Origin: Rheum nobile
Lineage: Eukaryota; Streptophyta; Magnoliopsida; Caryophyllales; Polygonaceae
Assembly (NCBI GenBank): GCA_027886185.1
Contig: WOAB01000530.1
Location: 682,001 to 746,000, forward strand
Direction of reading: 5' to 3'
DNA: 64,000 bases
Shown here piece after piece: positions 23,941 through 36,129 of this stretch; within the stretch, counting starts at the first letter, position 1, and every line of letters begins with the position of its first letter. The position numbers and the translations under genes are program-made. The notes below the pieces were generated by a model, which was not told the DNA's origin, made no database searches, and was given only the letters and a program-made list of their open reading frames with translations.

Positions 23941-24560
23941 ACTCAACGCACAAATTGCCCTTTGAGTTTCTTTATATCTGAAAATGAATCCATAGCTAGA
24001 TTCATCGTTAGCTTTAGTCGAACCATCGACATTTATTTTGATGAATTTGTCCAGTGGGTTTTTTCCAACTTTTTATTCGCTTTCTCATATTAGTCCTGTT
24101 ATTTTTTCTTGTTGTATTATCATATTCAACAAAACATTCAGGGTTTTATTTTTTTTTTCCGTTTTTTTATAGTTCATGACTTGGTTGTTTATATAGATAG
24201 GTATATCCTTAATAATTTCAACACTAGTGTAAATTGTGTGCTATTAATTTTATTTCTTATGTCATCCATAATATCTTCGCTTTTCTTGTTTCCTAGATTT
24301 AAATCTCTCACCAGTCTAGATGTTTTATCATTTACTTTTTCTATTGTTTTCAGAGTATGATTACAGTGGAATAATAGGTGATTGATATCTTATGTTTGTG
24401 TGTTACAATGAATACATCCTTGGGGAATTGCAATCCCTTTTTCCATTTGTCTTGCCTTGGTTGAAGGACCATTTTTTTTAGTCTTGATCGTCTGGTTCGA
24501 TCGACCAGAGTCGCTCTACGTCTAAACCGGGATACTGTAAATAGACCATTTTTTATGATT
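23940..24560 (-). pseudogene. LINE tail (zf-RVT plus RNase H start)
   Basis: The minus strand reads a zinc-finger piece (CIHCNTQT, then INHLLFHCNHTLK) and further down PLDKFIKINVDGSTKANDES, the start of the RNase H domain. Several stops are present. It is a degenerate 5'-truncated copy on the same strand as the other LINEs of this region. Confidence 0.68.
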
Positions 24561-25059
24561 ATCAAAAAAAATTATTAACTTTTGAATAAGTGTCTAATTT
24601 ATAAATTCAGGAGAAGAAGTTGTATTATGTGTATCTTTTATTTAATAAGATGATATTAATCGGAGAATGTGTAGAGATCCAATCATTTTACCTGATTCCC
24701 AGTACATCTTATTCCGGATGTGGCCGGATTGGAATCGATGCAATTTGAATTACTAAATCTGGTAATAAAACTTTTCCTACCCATTACCCCAACTCCCGCC
24801 TCTTTCCCGACTCTCTTCCACCCCTCACCTATTTATCCTACAACTTCTAAGATATTGGAACTCACTTACCTCTAACTCGGGCATGGCGCCGGTAGCGGCA
24901 AAACTATCCGGTGACTGCGAACAGGGGTTGCAGATTTGACGAGGTCGTTGTTGCCGGCGAGCGACTTAATTTGATCAAGGATGACGACCTCCTTCGCTTC
25001 GAACACGTACAGTTGGAAAAGGATGAAAGACTGTCAGTGATATTGAATTTGGAGAATCA
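24561..25059. other. non-coding stretch, possible gene fragment on the minus strand
   Basis: Around 24890-25010 the minus strand can be read as YVFEAKEVVILDQIKSLAG and NNDLVKSATPV, followed by a proline-rich end. The composition looks like coding DNA, but I cannot assign a family. The compound Mutator-like element starts just right of it. Confidence 0.3.
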
Positions 25060-25334
25060 TATATAAAACAATTTTTTTGCCTGATACCCCTGAGGTACGG
25101 TGAAATTCGCGAGGTACCTCAAAGATTGACTCATTTCGCGTGATACCTCCGAATTTTGATTTTTTTTCCGCCAAATACCCTTCTGTTAAATAGACTAACA
25201 GAAATCGTTAATTAAAAAAAAAAAAAAAACAGATTTGTCTTCGTCTTCGTTTCTCCTCGCGTCCTCTCTGGATCGTGTCTCCTCCGGCGGCTCGAGCCCA
25301 CCCTCCACCGCTCGCCTCCCGTCCGCCGCCTCTG

Positions 25335-25740
25335 TCTTCGTCTTCGTTTCTCCTCGCCTTGCGTCCTCTCTCGATCTTGTCTCCTCCGGCGGCTCGAGCC
25401 CGCCCTCCACCGCTCGCCTCCCGGCTCGAGGAGGCGGCATTGCCATGGCGATGGGGACGGCACCGGCCATTAGGAAATTTTGATTTATATGCTTTGCCAT
25501 AGATGAGTTGAATCTCTGAAGATGAAGTTAATCTCTTCTATTCCTTAACCTCCAGGATTTAATTTTAACCATCAAATACATAAAATTACACATTGAATGG
25601 CCGGTGCCGTCCCCATCGCCATGGCAATGCCGCCGCCTCGAGCCGGGAGGCGAGCGGTGGAGGGCGGGCTCGAGCCGCCGGAGGAGACAAGATCGAGAGA
25701 GGACGCGAGGCGAGGAGAAACGGAGACGAAGACGAACACA
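25335..25740. repeat. internal GC-rich inverted repeat (hairpin) in the compound element
   Basis: Arms of about 140 bp at 25335-25475 and 25598-25740 are near-perfect inverted copies separated by about 120 bp. The right arm opens ATGGCCGGTGCCGTCCCC and reads as a short Ala/Pro/Arg-rich peptide on the plus strand. The same GC-rich words occur in the inner ends of the outer inverted repeats, so four copies exist, two in each direction. Confidence 0.8.
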
Positions 25741-26034
25741 CATCTTATGAAAATCAAAATTTTCATCTAATGATTTAAACATGCCAAAAAATCATATCTC
25801 TTGCATAATTAAATCATATAAATCAAGTATGGGTAGATCAATTTTATATGCATATATGTTCATAAAGTTCTTCAACCTTACTAATCCAATCAATTAAAAT
25901 CAGAATTTTAATCATGCAAATTAACATATATATATCAATTTATCACTTAATTTGAATCAAGACAATCATGAACATGCATCAAAATTTAAAACTTTAAACT
26001 TGATCTAATCAATTTATGCAAGAGGCAACTGATA

Positions 26035-26729
26035 CCACTGTTGAGATTTTAGATGCGTAAAGCGGAATGTCAGGAAACATTTTCCTAACATCTAACCAAG
26101 GATCTCATGCATAAACCAAATAGATTATAGATAGGAAGAATCAAATACCTTTTGATGCGTGTTTCAATCTGCTGGAATGGAGAGAATAGAGCCTCACGTG
26201 TGACTCCTCTATTTGGTCCACCCGAGCTAGGATCTGGATCGCCTGGGACTCGGTTGCTAGAGCGAGGAACGAAGGCGAACGAAGAGAGAGCCATGGAGAA
26301 GGAGGCAACCGTACTTCTTCAAGTGAATTAGGGTTATGGGCTTTTCCTAAAAGCCCTCCTTTTATATTGTCATGTGTAGATATCTTATTTCCTAAATAAG
26401 TATTTCTTTTATTATTAATAATAACACTTTATTATTAACAATCCTTATCTCCCAAGTTATATCCTATATAACTTTATATTATATACTTTATATAATATGT
26501 CTCCCAATAAACTGATCCAGTCCAAACTCTAAGGGTGTGACCTCATAGGATCCGGTAACAATAGCAATAGACTTTATGACATACTCTATAACATATAGTC
26601 TATAAATCATAGTTGGCTTCTAGCAAAGCACTATGACTACCTAAAATCACCGGATTAAATATCTCCATAAATGGTCCCACTTCATAATCAGTAATTGCAC
26701 ATTTGATTAAAGGACACAATTCCTTCACG
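26035..26729 (-). repeat. copia-type LTR remnant (minus strand) inside the compound element
   Basis: On the minus strand the segment ends CTCAACA and is followed by GTGGTATCAG, which looks like the 3' end of a copia LTR and its Met-tRNA primer site; the last bases of the site (normally AGC) differ. A TATA-like TTTTATATTG lies around 26360. About 300 bp of leader-like DNA follows (25741-26034). I see no matching second LTR or coding domain. Confidence 0.45.
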
Positions 26730-26979
26730 ATGGAGGGCGGGCTCGAGCCGCCGGAGGAGACAAGATCCAGAGAGGACGCGAGGAGAAACGAAGACGAAGA
26801 CAAATCTGATTTATTTTTATTTTTTAATTAACGATTTCTGTTAGTCTATTTAACGGAAGGGTATTTGGCGAAAAAAAATCAAAATTCGGGAGTACCACGC
26901 GAAATGAGTCAATCTTTGAGGTATCTCGCGAATTTCGCCGTACCTTCGAGATATCAGGCGAAAAAACCGTATATAAAAC

Positions 26980-28502
26980 CTTAGAGAAATTAGAATTTTT
27001 AAATCTTTTTCAAACCCCTTCCCTTAAACACAAACCAAATAAAACATGAGTATAACTGAATCCTTTTCGCTCACTTATTCAATTCATTTGCCTTTTCCTT
27101 TCCCTTCACTCAACCAAACCAACCCTTAATATATAAATTAAAAGTCGTTAACCATAGAGGTGACCTGTTTTGAAATTAACCAAAACTCGATCTGTTGTAC
27201 AGATTACCTAATTGCATGTGAAGATTTTTTGGGTAGAGAATGCATGTGAAGATATAAATGTGGGATATGGTCTAACAGTAGATTATCATAAGTTGCATTA
27301 ATGTTGAACTATTGTCACAATTCAGAACTCTTGTAACATTGTGTTTGGACACCACCCTTCAGTATAAATTTCATACTGTATAGTATATACGTGCGATGGA
27401 TATTATATTAAAAACACAAACTAATTAAAAATATCAATTAATATCGAATTTCCCTCCTCATTATAATGATCTAATGGCTCTTGTTGACAATAAAACTTAT
27501 AACTTTGGCTACTAACACAGCGTTAAAATACAATATATACATAACTAAAAATTACAATAAGACGTTCCCGCAAAACTATCAATATATTATTTAGATGATG
27601 AACCATACGAGAAAGGACATTTATATATGCAAATATAAGAACACATTATACAAAACAAATTAGTACGTGGAAAAAAAAAACGACACGACGTATTATATTG
27701 AAAAAAGTGTATTATGTGTACATATAATTTGTAGTATGATTAAATGTGTACCATTTTATAGAAAATGTGTGCATCTATTCTAATTTATATTATATATATA
27801 CACTATTTTTCTAACTTAGACATAGGTTAAGATCTCTTATATAGAATATTTTGATTATGTGTTAATTTTTTATAATTTTTTAATTTTTTTTTCTAAATGG
27901 GTTTACCATTTTTTATTTAAAATTTATATTCCTTAATAAGAATTCTTAATAAGTTAGACAAATCGATATATATTTATATTATACTTTATATACATTTTTT
28001 TATATAATATGTGCATTATCTCACTTCATGTATAAACATTTATTCTTACATGAACCATACTTTACTAGTCATTTACACTTTTTCCAAATTTAGTCATAGA
28101 TCCTATATTAATTACAATACTAAATTTGGCATGCTTGGAAGTTGGAACTAATAATTTTTTATTTTACTTATATTATGAGGCACTGTTCATTGTCAAACAT
28201 TCCAATTCAACTAATAAGCATTGATCTCCCTTTAAAAAAAATCGTAATTCACAGCAACAACAACAACAAAATATCAACCATGGATGCTGGATTTTCAATC
28301 TTGAATTGATTGTGCAATTGGAGTAGGCTACGCAATCAGTCATCACTCATCACCACTCACCAACCACAGCAAGGAGATTAATGTCATTTCCTCACCATCG
28401 TCTCTCCTCCCTTTAAAGCCCACCTCAACTGCCAATTTCCTCTGCACCACTCGCCTGATTCTCTCCTTCCTCGCTGCATTCGCAATTTCTTCTTCTTCAA
28501 CA
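26980..28502. other. AT-rich SHMT upstream region
   Basis: No gene seen. Very AT-rich from 27350 to 28250, with many TATATA runs. A CAACAACAACAAC stretch at 28254-28268 and a pyrimidine-rich leader just before 28503 fit a 5' UTR. A TTTAAAG box near 28411 is a weak TATA candidate for the SHMT gene. Confidence 0.4.
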
Positions 28503-31344
28503 ATGGATTCCGTCTCCTCCTGGGGAAACACCTCGCTGGTGGAAGTGGACCCGGAGATTCACGACCTCATCGAGAAGGAGAAGCGCCGCCAATGCCGGGG
28601 GATCGAGCTCATCGCCTCCGAGAATTTCACCTCCTTCGCCGTCATCGAGGCCCTCGGATCCGCCCTCACCAACAAGTACTCCGAGGGCATGCCCGGCAAC
28701 CGCTACTACGGCGGCAACGAGTTCATCGACGAGATCGAGAATCTCTGCCGCTCCCGCGCTCTTCAGTGCTTCCACCTTGAACCCGCCAAGTGGGGCGTCA
28801 ATGTCCAGCCTTACTCCGGTAGCCCCGCTAACTTCGCCGCCTACACCGCCGTCCTCAATCCCCATGACAGGTCTCTTCTCTTCCCTCGTCCCTCTTTTCA
28901 TTTCGATTTGTCTCGATTCGATTCAATTGTAATGTGTTTGGATTTTGTTTGATTAGGTTAGATTTTCGATTTGTTTAGTAATTTGTATCTGAATTAGGTT
29001 TAGATTTCCGTGAGCTCTGGAATTGGAATCTCTGAATTTGGTTGCATGAAATGATGTGAGATCAGGATCATGGGTCTAGATTTGCCGTCTGGCGGCCATT
29101 TGACGCACGGTTATTACACCTCCGGCGGGAAGAAGATCTCGGCCACCTCCATTTACTTTGAGAGTTTGCCATACAAGGTGAACTCTCAAACTGGCTACAT
29201 CGATTACGACAGGTTGGAGGAGAAGGCCTTGGATTTCAGGCCCAAATTGATCATCTGTGGTGGCAGTGCATACCCCAGGGACTGGGATTACGCCAGGTTC
29301 AGGTCCGTTGCTGATAAGTGTGGCGCCCTTTTGCTATGTGACATGGCTCACATTAGTGGTCTTGTTGCTGCTCAGGTATGGGGATGGAAGCCATGATTTA
29401 TTTTAATCTTTTTTTGAAGTTCTGTGTTTGAGTGTAGGGATCAATGATATAGAACCTTGTATAATTTATGCTGACTTGAGTGGTATAGTACATGCAAATT
29501 ATGAGGTCCAAGTTGCGTCGGTGGCCGTGGGATTGCTGTGTAATTACTAATTACTTGTCTTGTAAGTATGGGATCTGATTCATGTGGTTGGTAGATAATT
29601 TGTAGATGTCATGTGAAGGAATGCGAAATCCGATCTGCATTTTGTTGTTTGTATTTGATGTTAAGGCTATTTTGAGCTCACTGCGCATCCTTTTTTATAT
29701 TGTTTTCATAGGGAGAAGAAAACTATATATACCCTCTTCGGTTTATGTGTAGTCTGGATCTTGTGATGGTTTATGGTGCATTTATGACCTAGCATTGTCA
29801 GAGTTAGTCAATCATCCATATAAGCTAATTCTGAAACTTCCATTATTAAAGAAATCATCAAACTGTTAGTAATGTAAAATGCTTCTGTAGTCTGTTTTAT
29901 AGATTGCATGAAGTTATTGCTCTTGAGAAGCCCTGGAAGGCTGGAATTTAATGGCGTATAATGTGAAGCGTTCATTTAGGTCGTTAGTGCTGTTATTTTT
30001 TTCAGAACTGTTAATGAATTTGCTATTAGCAACCGGTACTGTAGTACATAACAATGCAACTGATTAAAGAAGAAATCACAGATTTGCTAACTAGATCTTC
30101 TGTTTGTACAGGAAGCTAACAGCCCCTTTGAGTACTGTGACATTGTCACTACCACTACCCACAAGTCTCTTCGGGGACCTCGGGCTGGTATGATTTTCTA
30201 CCGCAAGGGCCCCAAGCCACCAAAGAAGGGCCAGCCTGAAGATGCCGTTTATGACTTTGAAGACAAGATCAACTTTGCTGTGTTCCCTTCCCTGCAGGGC
30301 GGTCCACACAATCATCAAATTGGAGCCTTGGCTGTTGCTTTGAAACAGGCTATGACTCCTGGGTTCAAGGCTTATGCTAAGCAAGTTAAGGCCAATGCAG
30401 TTGCCCTTGGAAACTATCTTATGGGAAAAGGCTACAGCCTCGTCACTAGCGGAACTGAGAACCACCTCGTCCTGTGGGATCTTCGCCCCCTTGGTTTGAC
30501 GGGTAAGAGGGACCAAAAATAATGAAGTCCCAGATTTGTATCTGCATTGCATCTTGGTAAATGTAAGCCAGAAGAAAACTTGGGTTTACAAAATATTTAG
30601 GATGATTGATCATTTGGCTCATAGTTTGGACACCAGCTGCTTGTTTGGGAAGTCAGGTTTCCCTTGTATGGAATATGAAGGGGAGGACCAGTTTGTAAGT
30701 AAAACTTGATTGACTATTTGTTATGTTTATACAGGCAACAAGGTTGAAAAGCTCTGTGATCTTTGCAACATCACCATCAACAAGAATGCTGTGTTTGGCG
30801 ACAGCAGTGCTTTGGCTCCTGGAGGTGTCCGTATTGGTATGAATTTTAGCCTTCTCTTAGGTTTAATTATTCAGCAACAACATTTTGTTTGATATATGCA
30901 TATCAATCTAGTGTCAAATGGGTGACATGTACTCCACTCAGTATCACCAATCCTCCTTTTCTTGGAAAATCAATGTAGTTGTGCTCTTACAAACCATGCC
31001 ATAATGTTAGACCTTAGCATCATTGAAAATGGGAAGCTCTTTGTTTTTTAGCTTCTTCCTGGCTTAAGTTGGTAGTGACCTACAGAATTGTGGTTGCAGG
31101 CACCCCAGCCATGACTTCAAGAGGGCTGGTGGAGAAGGACTTTGAGCAGATAGGGGAGTTCCTCCACAGAGCCGTCACCATCACCTTGGGCATCCAGAAG
31201 GAGCACGGCAAGCTCCTCAAGGACTTCAACAAAGGGCTGGTGAACAACAAGGACACCGAGACACTCAAAGCTGATGTTGAAAAGTTTTCTGCCTTGTACG
31301 ACATGCCCGGTTTCCAAGTGTCTGAGATGAAGTACAAGGATTAG
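28503..31344 (+). CDS. SHM4: serine hydroxymethyltransferase, cytosolic type, 5 exons
   Basis: PLP enzyme that converts serine and tetrahydrofolate to glycine and 5,10-methylene-tetrahydrofolate, the main entry of one-carbon units for methionine, purine and thymidylate synthesis. Exons 28503-28870, 29066-29375, 30112-30502, 30735-30836 and 31100-31344 join in frame at GT-AG sites to give 471 aa, the length I recall for Arabidopsis SHM4. There is no transit peptide (start MDSVSSWGNTSLVEVDPEIHD), which argues for the cytosolic class. Visible hallmarks are IELIASENF, the PLP-lysine block TTTTHKSLRGPRAG (Lys244) and LAPGGVRIG; the protein ends SEMKYKD. No damage is seen. The symbol is given by similarity to the SHM4 class; SHM5 or another cytosolic paralogue cannot be excluded. 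Confidence 0.96.
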
Positions 31345-32484
31345 GATTACCCACCCACCTACCTACCTCTTTCTGCTTTATAACTGAATTGAATTGAATT
31401 GTTCTTTGTTGTGTGGCTTAATTGGGTAGAAAGCAACAAGTATTGCTCCGGTGTACTGTTATGTGTTCTCAGCCATGTGTTGGTTACAGCTAGATACCTA
31501 CATTCCCTCGTCCTCTTAAAGTTCAGATACTTCTCTTGCCTGTTATGACAACTATTTACAGACCATCTATCTATATACATATCTTTATAATAAAGTCTAC
31601 GTACATATTATATTATAGACACTAATTAAGTATGATAATAATGTTTTTGGTAAGTGTAGAATTATTATGTATAATGCGAAATAAAAAATAAAGTAAATTG
31701 TAAATAGAATAAGGGTGAATAGGTAAATGTATATAATTATTTGATAACGTGACATACTTAGATGAACGACACGTAGGAAAGATAATTGCGGCTTTAGTAA
31801 TAGTATATAGAATATAGATGAAAATAAATTTCAGTTTTAGTACTAGTATATACTCAGTAGAATATAGATGGAGAACTATGGCAAATGAATTCAACTGCAA
31901 ATATCCGGAATTTTGCTCTTGAAACTTCAAGCCAAACTTGGTAGGTGTATAGAAAAATTCACCTCAGTAGTGGATTGTAAACAAGAGTAAGGAATGGAAA
32001 GCTGAGCAAATGTAAATCCAAACTTAGATGAGTTAAGACACCATAAACTTGTTCAGCGTCTAGCTATAATAATAACAAAGACTTGATATACTATAAAGCA
32101 CTGGAATTGGAGGTTTTGTATGGTACGGTGCTCTTCCAAGAACGTTGTAAAGGTTTCAGAAACGTGTTGCAGTTAATTAAAATGTTTATGAAACCCTTAC
32201 AACGTACATTCCAGGAGAAGAGAGATCAAATACCAGTACAAGTTGCAGTTTAATTAGATCTCGTTACATGCATCGGTAATTAAGTAGTGGACCTTGTTGG
32301 CAAGCCTACCAATCCAACATATCAAGTTGTTGCAAACACGTACGCGTAATTCGTACGTACAATTTTATTAATAATAACAGATTGTTTTCACTTTTCACCC
32401 TTAACGTGTTTGTGTATAGTTAATTATGGAATGTGACTGATAATGACCGTTAACCCTGTAGGAACGCAGTGGCGAAATATAAAC
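31345..32484. other. SHMT 3' flank and AT-rich DNA with a dispersed repeat
   Basis: No further gene seen. The SHMT 3' UTR probably ends within the first few hundred bases, with an AATAAAG word near 31590. The segment 31550-31870 is an inverted copy of the repeat at 40376-40790. Confidence 0.5.
31550..31870 (-). repeat. dispersed AT-rich repeat, copy 1 (Helitron- or MITE-like)
   Basis: Read on the minus strand, it shares long blocks with 40376-40790: ACTATTACTAAAGCCG, CCTACGTGTCGTTCATC, then CCTTATTCTATTTACAAT, and a far end TTAATTAGTGTC. Both copies have TCTATATTCTATATAC-like ends that are partly inverted. Class uncertain. Confidence 0.55.
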
Positions 32485-33041
32485 TGTAAGAATAAATCGC
32501 AGCAGAGTCGAGAACGAGATCTCTCTCCTTAATTCTGAAAACGTCCCGTATTACGACGGTGTTTTAAGATGTGTTCTGAATGAGAGGACGCTTGCTCTTA
32601 TATAGAGCTTGGAAGAGGAGCCGTTGCCGAAACGGCCCAGCTGGCTTTCAAAAAAGAAGCTTAGCTGCTGCTTGGGCCTTCGGCCCATTCCACAAGCCCC
32701 GACCCCGACCCCGATCGGATCGGACGGCGCGCGTGAGTGGTCAAGCTCTTCTCTCCATAGTCACCAAGTTCTTACCTTGGCTTGGGTGATAGTGGTATAT
32801 AAACCACTCAATTCTACTCCCATATTTCCGATGTGGGATGTAGAATCGCACCCCAAACTCCATTTGGGTGTTGCAAGCAACCACCTTTGAGTCCTCATTT
32901 CTCATTCAAACGGAACCTGAATTTATCGTATGAGCACACTACGTTGTAGAGCTCGCGGAGACGAATCCAACGCTCCCATAATCCGGCACAACCGGTGACC
33001 GGAGCCCACCGGAAAAGTGCCCGGAAAATTCAGTTCCAACA
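32485..33041 (-). repeat. 3' LTR of copia element
   Basis: 557 bp; on the minus strand it starts TGTTGGAACTG and ends TTCTTACA. It contains a TATA-like CTATATAAGAG near 32598-32608 and matches 38046-38408 closely over its first 360 bp. Confidence 0.88.
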
Positions 33042-33621
33042 ATCCCCCACATGAATAGAAATGATTCTAAACATTGGTTTTATGAAAACAGAAAAAACTT
33101 TTGAGAGTACAGGCGAAAAATCACTGCATCTGGGCTGGTAGCATTTTTCAGCCTTGAACCACCTATAGTGAGTAGCTATCGGATTTACTCGACCAGGTAG
33201 TGAACTTGATGTCTTGAACCACCCGGGCTTTGATGTAAACCGAGACAATAACTATCACACAGTTTCATCTTCTCACAGAACTAGGTTCTCTTGTTGTGTT
33301 CATTTTGGCCTTGAACATCCCTGGTTATTCATGAGTGAACTTGGAGAATTCAGCCTTTCTTAATTCTCCTAGAAACGGCCCCATTTCACACTCATAAGGT
33401 GATTTCCATGAAGAGTATCCTGTCATACCCCACTTTTATTTCAAAGCTATGGAATCATTAAAAGCCAAGCTTAACCTTAACTCATACAGGTAGCACTGTT
33501 CATCATCCTAGGAACTGGGAGGAGACTTAAATCTCTCAGCGCTCATGGTGATTCAACTTGATTTAGTTTTCCCTTTGAACCTACTTCTTGGGATCTCCAG
33601 TCAGGTAGGTAGGGTTAGCCA

Positions 33622-36129
33622 TCAAGCATCTTCTTTAGTCATAGGCCTTAAACCCATTCCTCTTGATGATTTAACAACTTGATCTCGTGACAAACCTTTA
33701 GTAAATGGATCCGCTAGGTTGTCAGCCGACTTGATATAATCTATTGAGATTATACCATGCGAGAGTAGTTGTCTGATGGTTTTATGTCGTCTTCTTATGT
33801 GACGAGACTTACCATTGTACAAGCGACTCAGTGCCCGAGCTATAGCCGATTGGCTATCACAGTGTACACTTACTGATGGCACTGGTTTTTCCCACATTGG
33901 GATATCTTCCAACAAATTCCGAAGCCATTCAGCTTCCTCTGCTGCTTTGTCTAAAGCAATGAACTCAGACTCCATAGTGGATCTGGCCAATAGTGTTTGT
34001 TTGGAAGATTTCCATGAGACTGCTGCACCACCAAGTGTGAATACGTATCCACTTGTGAACTTCGAGTTTCTGGAATCGGATATCCAGTTTGCATCACTGT
34101 ATCCTTCCAAAACTGCTGGGTATTTCCCATAGTGCAGCCCATAACTTTGAGTATAGCGCAAATAGTTCAATACTCTAGTTATCCCTTTCCAGTGTTTGTG
34201 TCCTGGATTACTTGTGTAGCGACTTAGTACATTTACTGAGTGCGCTAAGTCAGGTCTTGTGCAGTTGGTCAAGTACATGAGACTTCCAATCACACGTGCG
34301 TACTCCAATTGTGACACTGCATCCCCCGAGTTCTTAGTCAAGTGGAGATGAGGGTCCACAGGACTCTTTGCAATCCCGCTTGAATAGTTCTTGAATCTCT
34401 CAAGTACTTTTTCAGCATAATGAGCTTGAGACAGGATAATTCCTTCAGAATGTCTAGTGATTTTAATCCCTAGTATGACATCTGCTAATCCCATATCTTT
34501 CATGTCAAACTTTCCACTAAGCATGTTCTTAGTTCGGTTGATCATGTCCTTATTGCTTCCAATAATGAACATGTCATCTACGTACAAACACAACAAGATG
34601 TAACCATTTGGTGTGTCTTTGAAGTAGATGCATTTGTCACATTCATTGATGCTGAAGCCATTTGACATCATGACATTGTCAAATTTTTCATGCCACTGCT
34701 TTGGAGCTTGTTTGAGTCCATATAGAAACTTCACAAGTCTGCAAACTTTGTGTTCCTGTCCAGGAACCACATAACCCTCAGGTTGTTTCATGTATATCTC
34801 CTCTTCTAATTCTCCGTTTAGAAAGGCGGTTTTCACATCCATTTGATGGATTTCGAGGTTTCGTAATGCTGCTATTGCTATTAGCATTCTGATTGAAGTT
34901 ATTCTCGTAACTGGAGAGTAAGTGTCAAAGAAATCCTGGCCCTCTTTTTGCCGGAATCCTTGCACCACAAGCCTCGCTTTGTGCTTATCTATTGAGCCAT
35001 CTGTTTTCAATTTGGTTTTGAAAATCCATTTGCACCCAAGTGCTTTACACCCTTGTGGCAAATCGACCAGCTCCCATGTATGATTCTGCATAATGGAGTC
35101 GATTTCGCTTTTAATTGCTTCCTTCCATGAAGGTGCATCAGGTGTAGACATGGCTTCTTTGAAGGTTCTAGGCTCATTCTCCAAGAGAAAAGCCGTTATG
35201 AACTCTTGACCAAAAGTCTTTTCCTTTCGAGCTCTCGTGCTTCGTCGAGGTTCAGCTTCTGGTTCCTTTCGAGCTCTTTTGCTCTGTCCAGGTTCATCTT
35301 CTGTTTCATTTACAAAAGTTCCTGCTTCACTCTGTTCACGAGTTCGTTTCGGATGTTCTTTATCCTTGCACGGAAACACGTTTTCAAAGAAAGACGCATT
35401 CCTTGATTCCATTATTGTATTGACATGTATATCTGGTATATCAGATTTGTGTACCAGAAACCGATAGGCACTACTGTTATGTGCATATCCTATGAAAATA
35501 CAATCAATGGTTTTAGGTCCAATTGTGACCTTTTTAGGAGGTGGTACTGCCACTTTTGCTAGGCACCCCCACACTTTGAGGTATTTGTACGAAGGTACGT
35601 TACCTTTCCAAAGTTCGTATGGCGTCTTGCCAGTAACTTTATGCGGTATTTTGTTGAGGATATAATTGGTGGTAAGCAGCGCTTCCCCCCACATGTTCTG
35701 GGGTAACCCAGATTCCTGCAACATTGCATTCATCATCTCCTTCAGAGTTCGGTTCTTGCGTTCCGCAACTCCGTTAGATTCTGGTGAGTAGGGAGCAGTT
35801 GTTTGATGAATAATCCCGTGTTCTCTACAGAACGCGTTGAAAGGTTCATCATACTCCCCTCCTCTATCACTTCGGATAATCTTTATGGTTTTACTAAGTT
35901 GGTTTTCAACCTCCAACTTGTATTCCTTGAACTTTTCCAAGGCCTCATCCTTGCTTCTTAGCAAGTATACATAGCAGTATTTTGTGCAATCATCAATAAA
36001 GGTTACGAAATACTTTTTACCGCCTCTAGTTTGCACATATTTTAAATCACATAAATCTGTGTGAATTAAACCTAGAGGTTCGGTTGTTCTCTCTACATGT
36101 GGGGATGGCGTTTTTGTGAGTTTGGCCTA
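33622..36129 (-). pseudogene. copia integrase, reverse transcriptase and RNase H
   Basis: Continues the gag-pol frame after the amber codon. Order: integrase core (VTFIDDCTKYCYVYLL, HQTTAPYSPESNGVAERKN), a basic acidic-spaced linker with KRARKEPEAEPRRSTRARK, RT (HQMDVKTAFLNGELEEEIYM, catalytic block CLYVDDMFIIG) and RNase H (LEGYSDANW, later SRHIRRRHKTIRQL and NLADPFTKGL). Catalytic residues look present. Only the TAG at 36127-36129 keeps it from being one product with Gag. Confidence 0.92.

Larger units (their letters stand above)
25060..26979. mobile_element. compound Mutator-like element with 240-bp inverted ends
   Basis: The terminal inverted repeats (25070-25310 and 26730-26970) are about 240 bp. 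Their outer part has GCCTGATA, AATTCGCGAG and GACTCATTTCGCG; their inner part is GC-rich. The 9-bp word ATATAAAAC (25061-25069 and 26971-26979; 10 bp if the preceding T is counted) is the target duplication. Inside lies a second inverted pair of the GC-rich part (about 25335-25475 against 25598-25740) and an LTR-like segment. There is no transposase, so it is non-autonomous. The GC-rich pieces could be captured gene sequence (Pack-MULE style). Confidence 0.82.
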
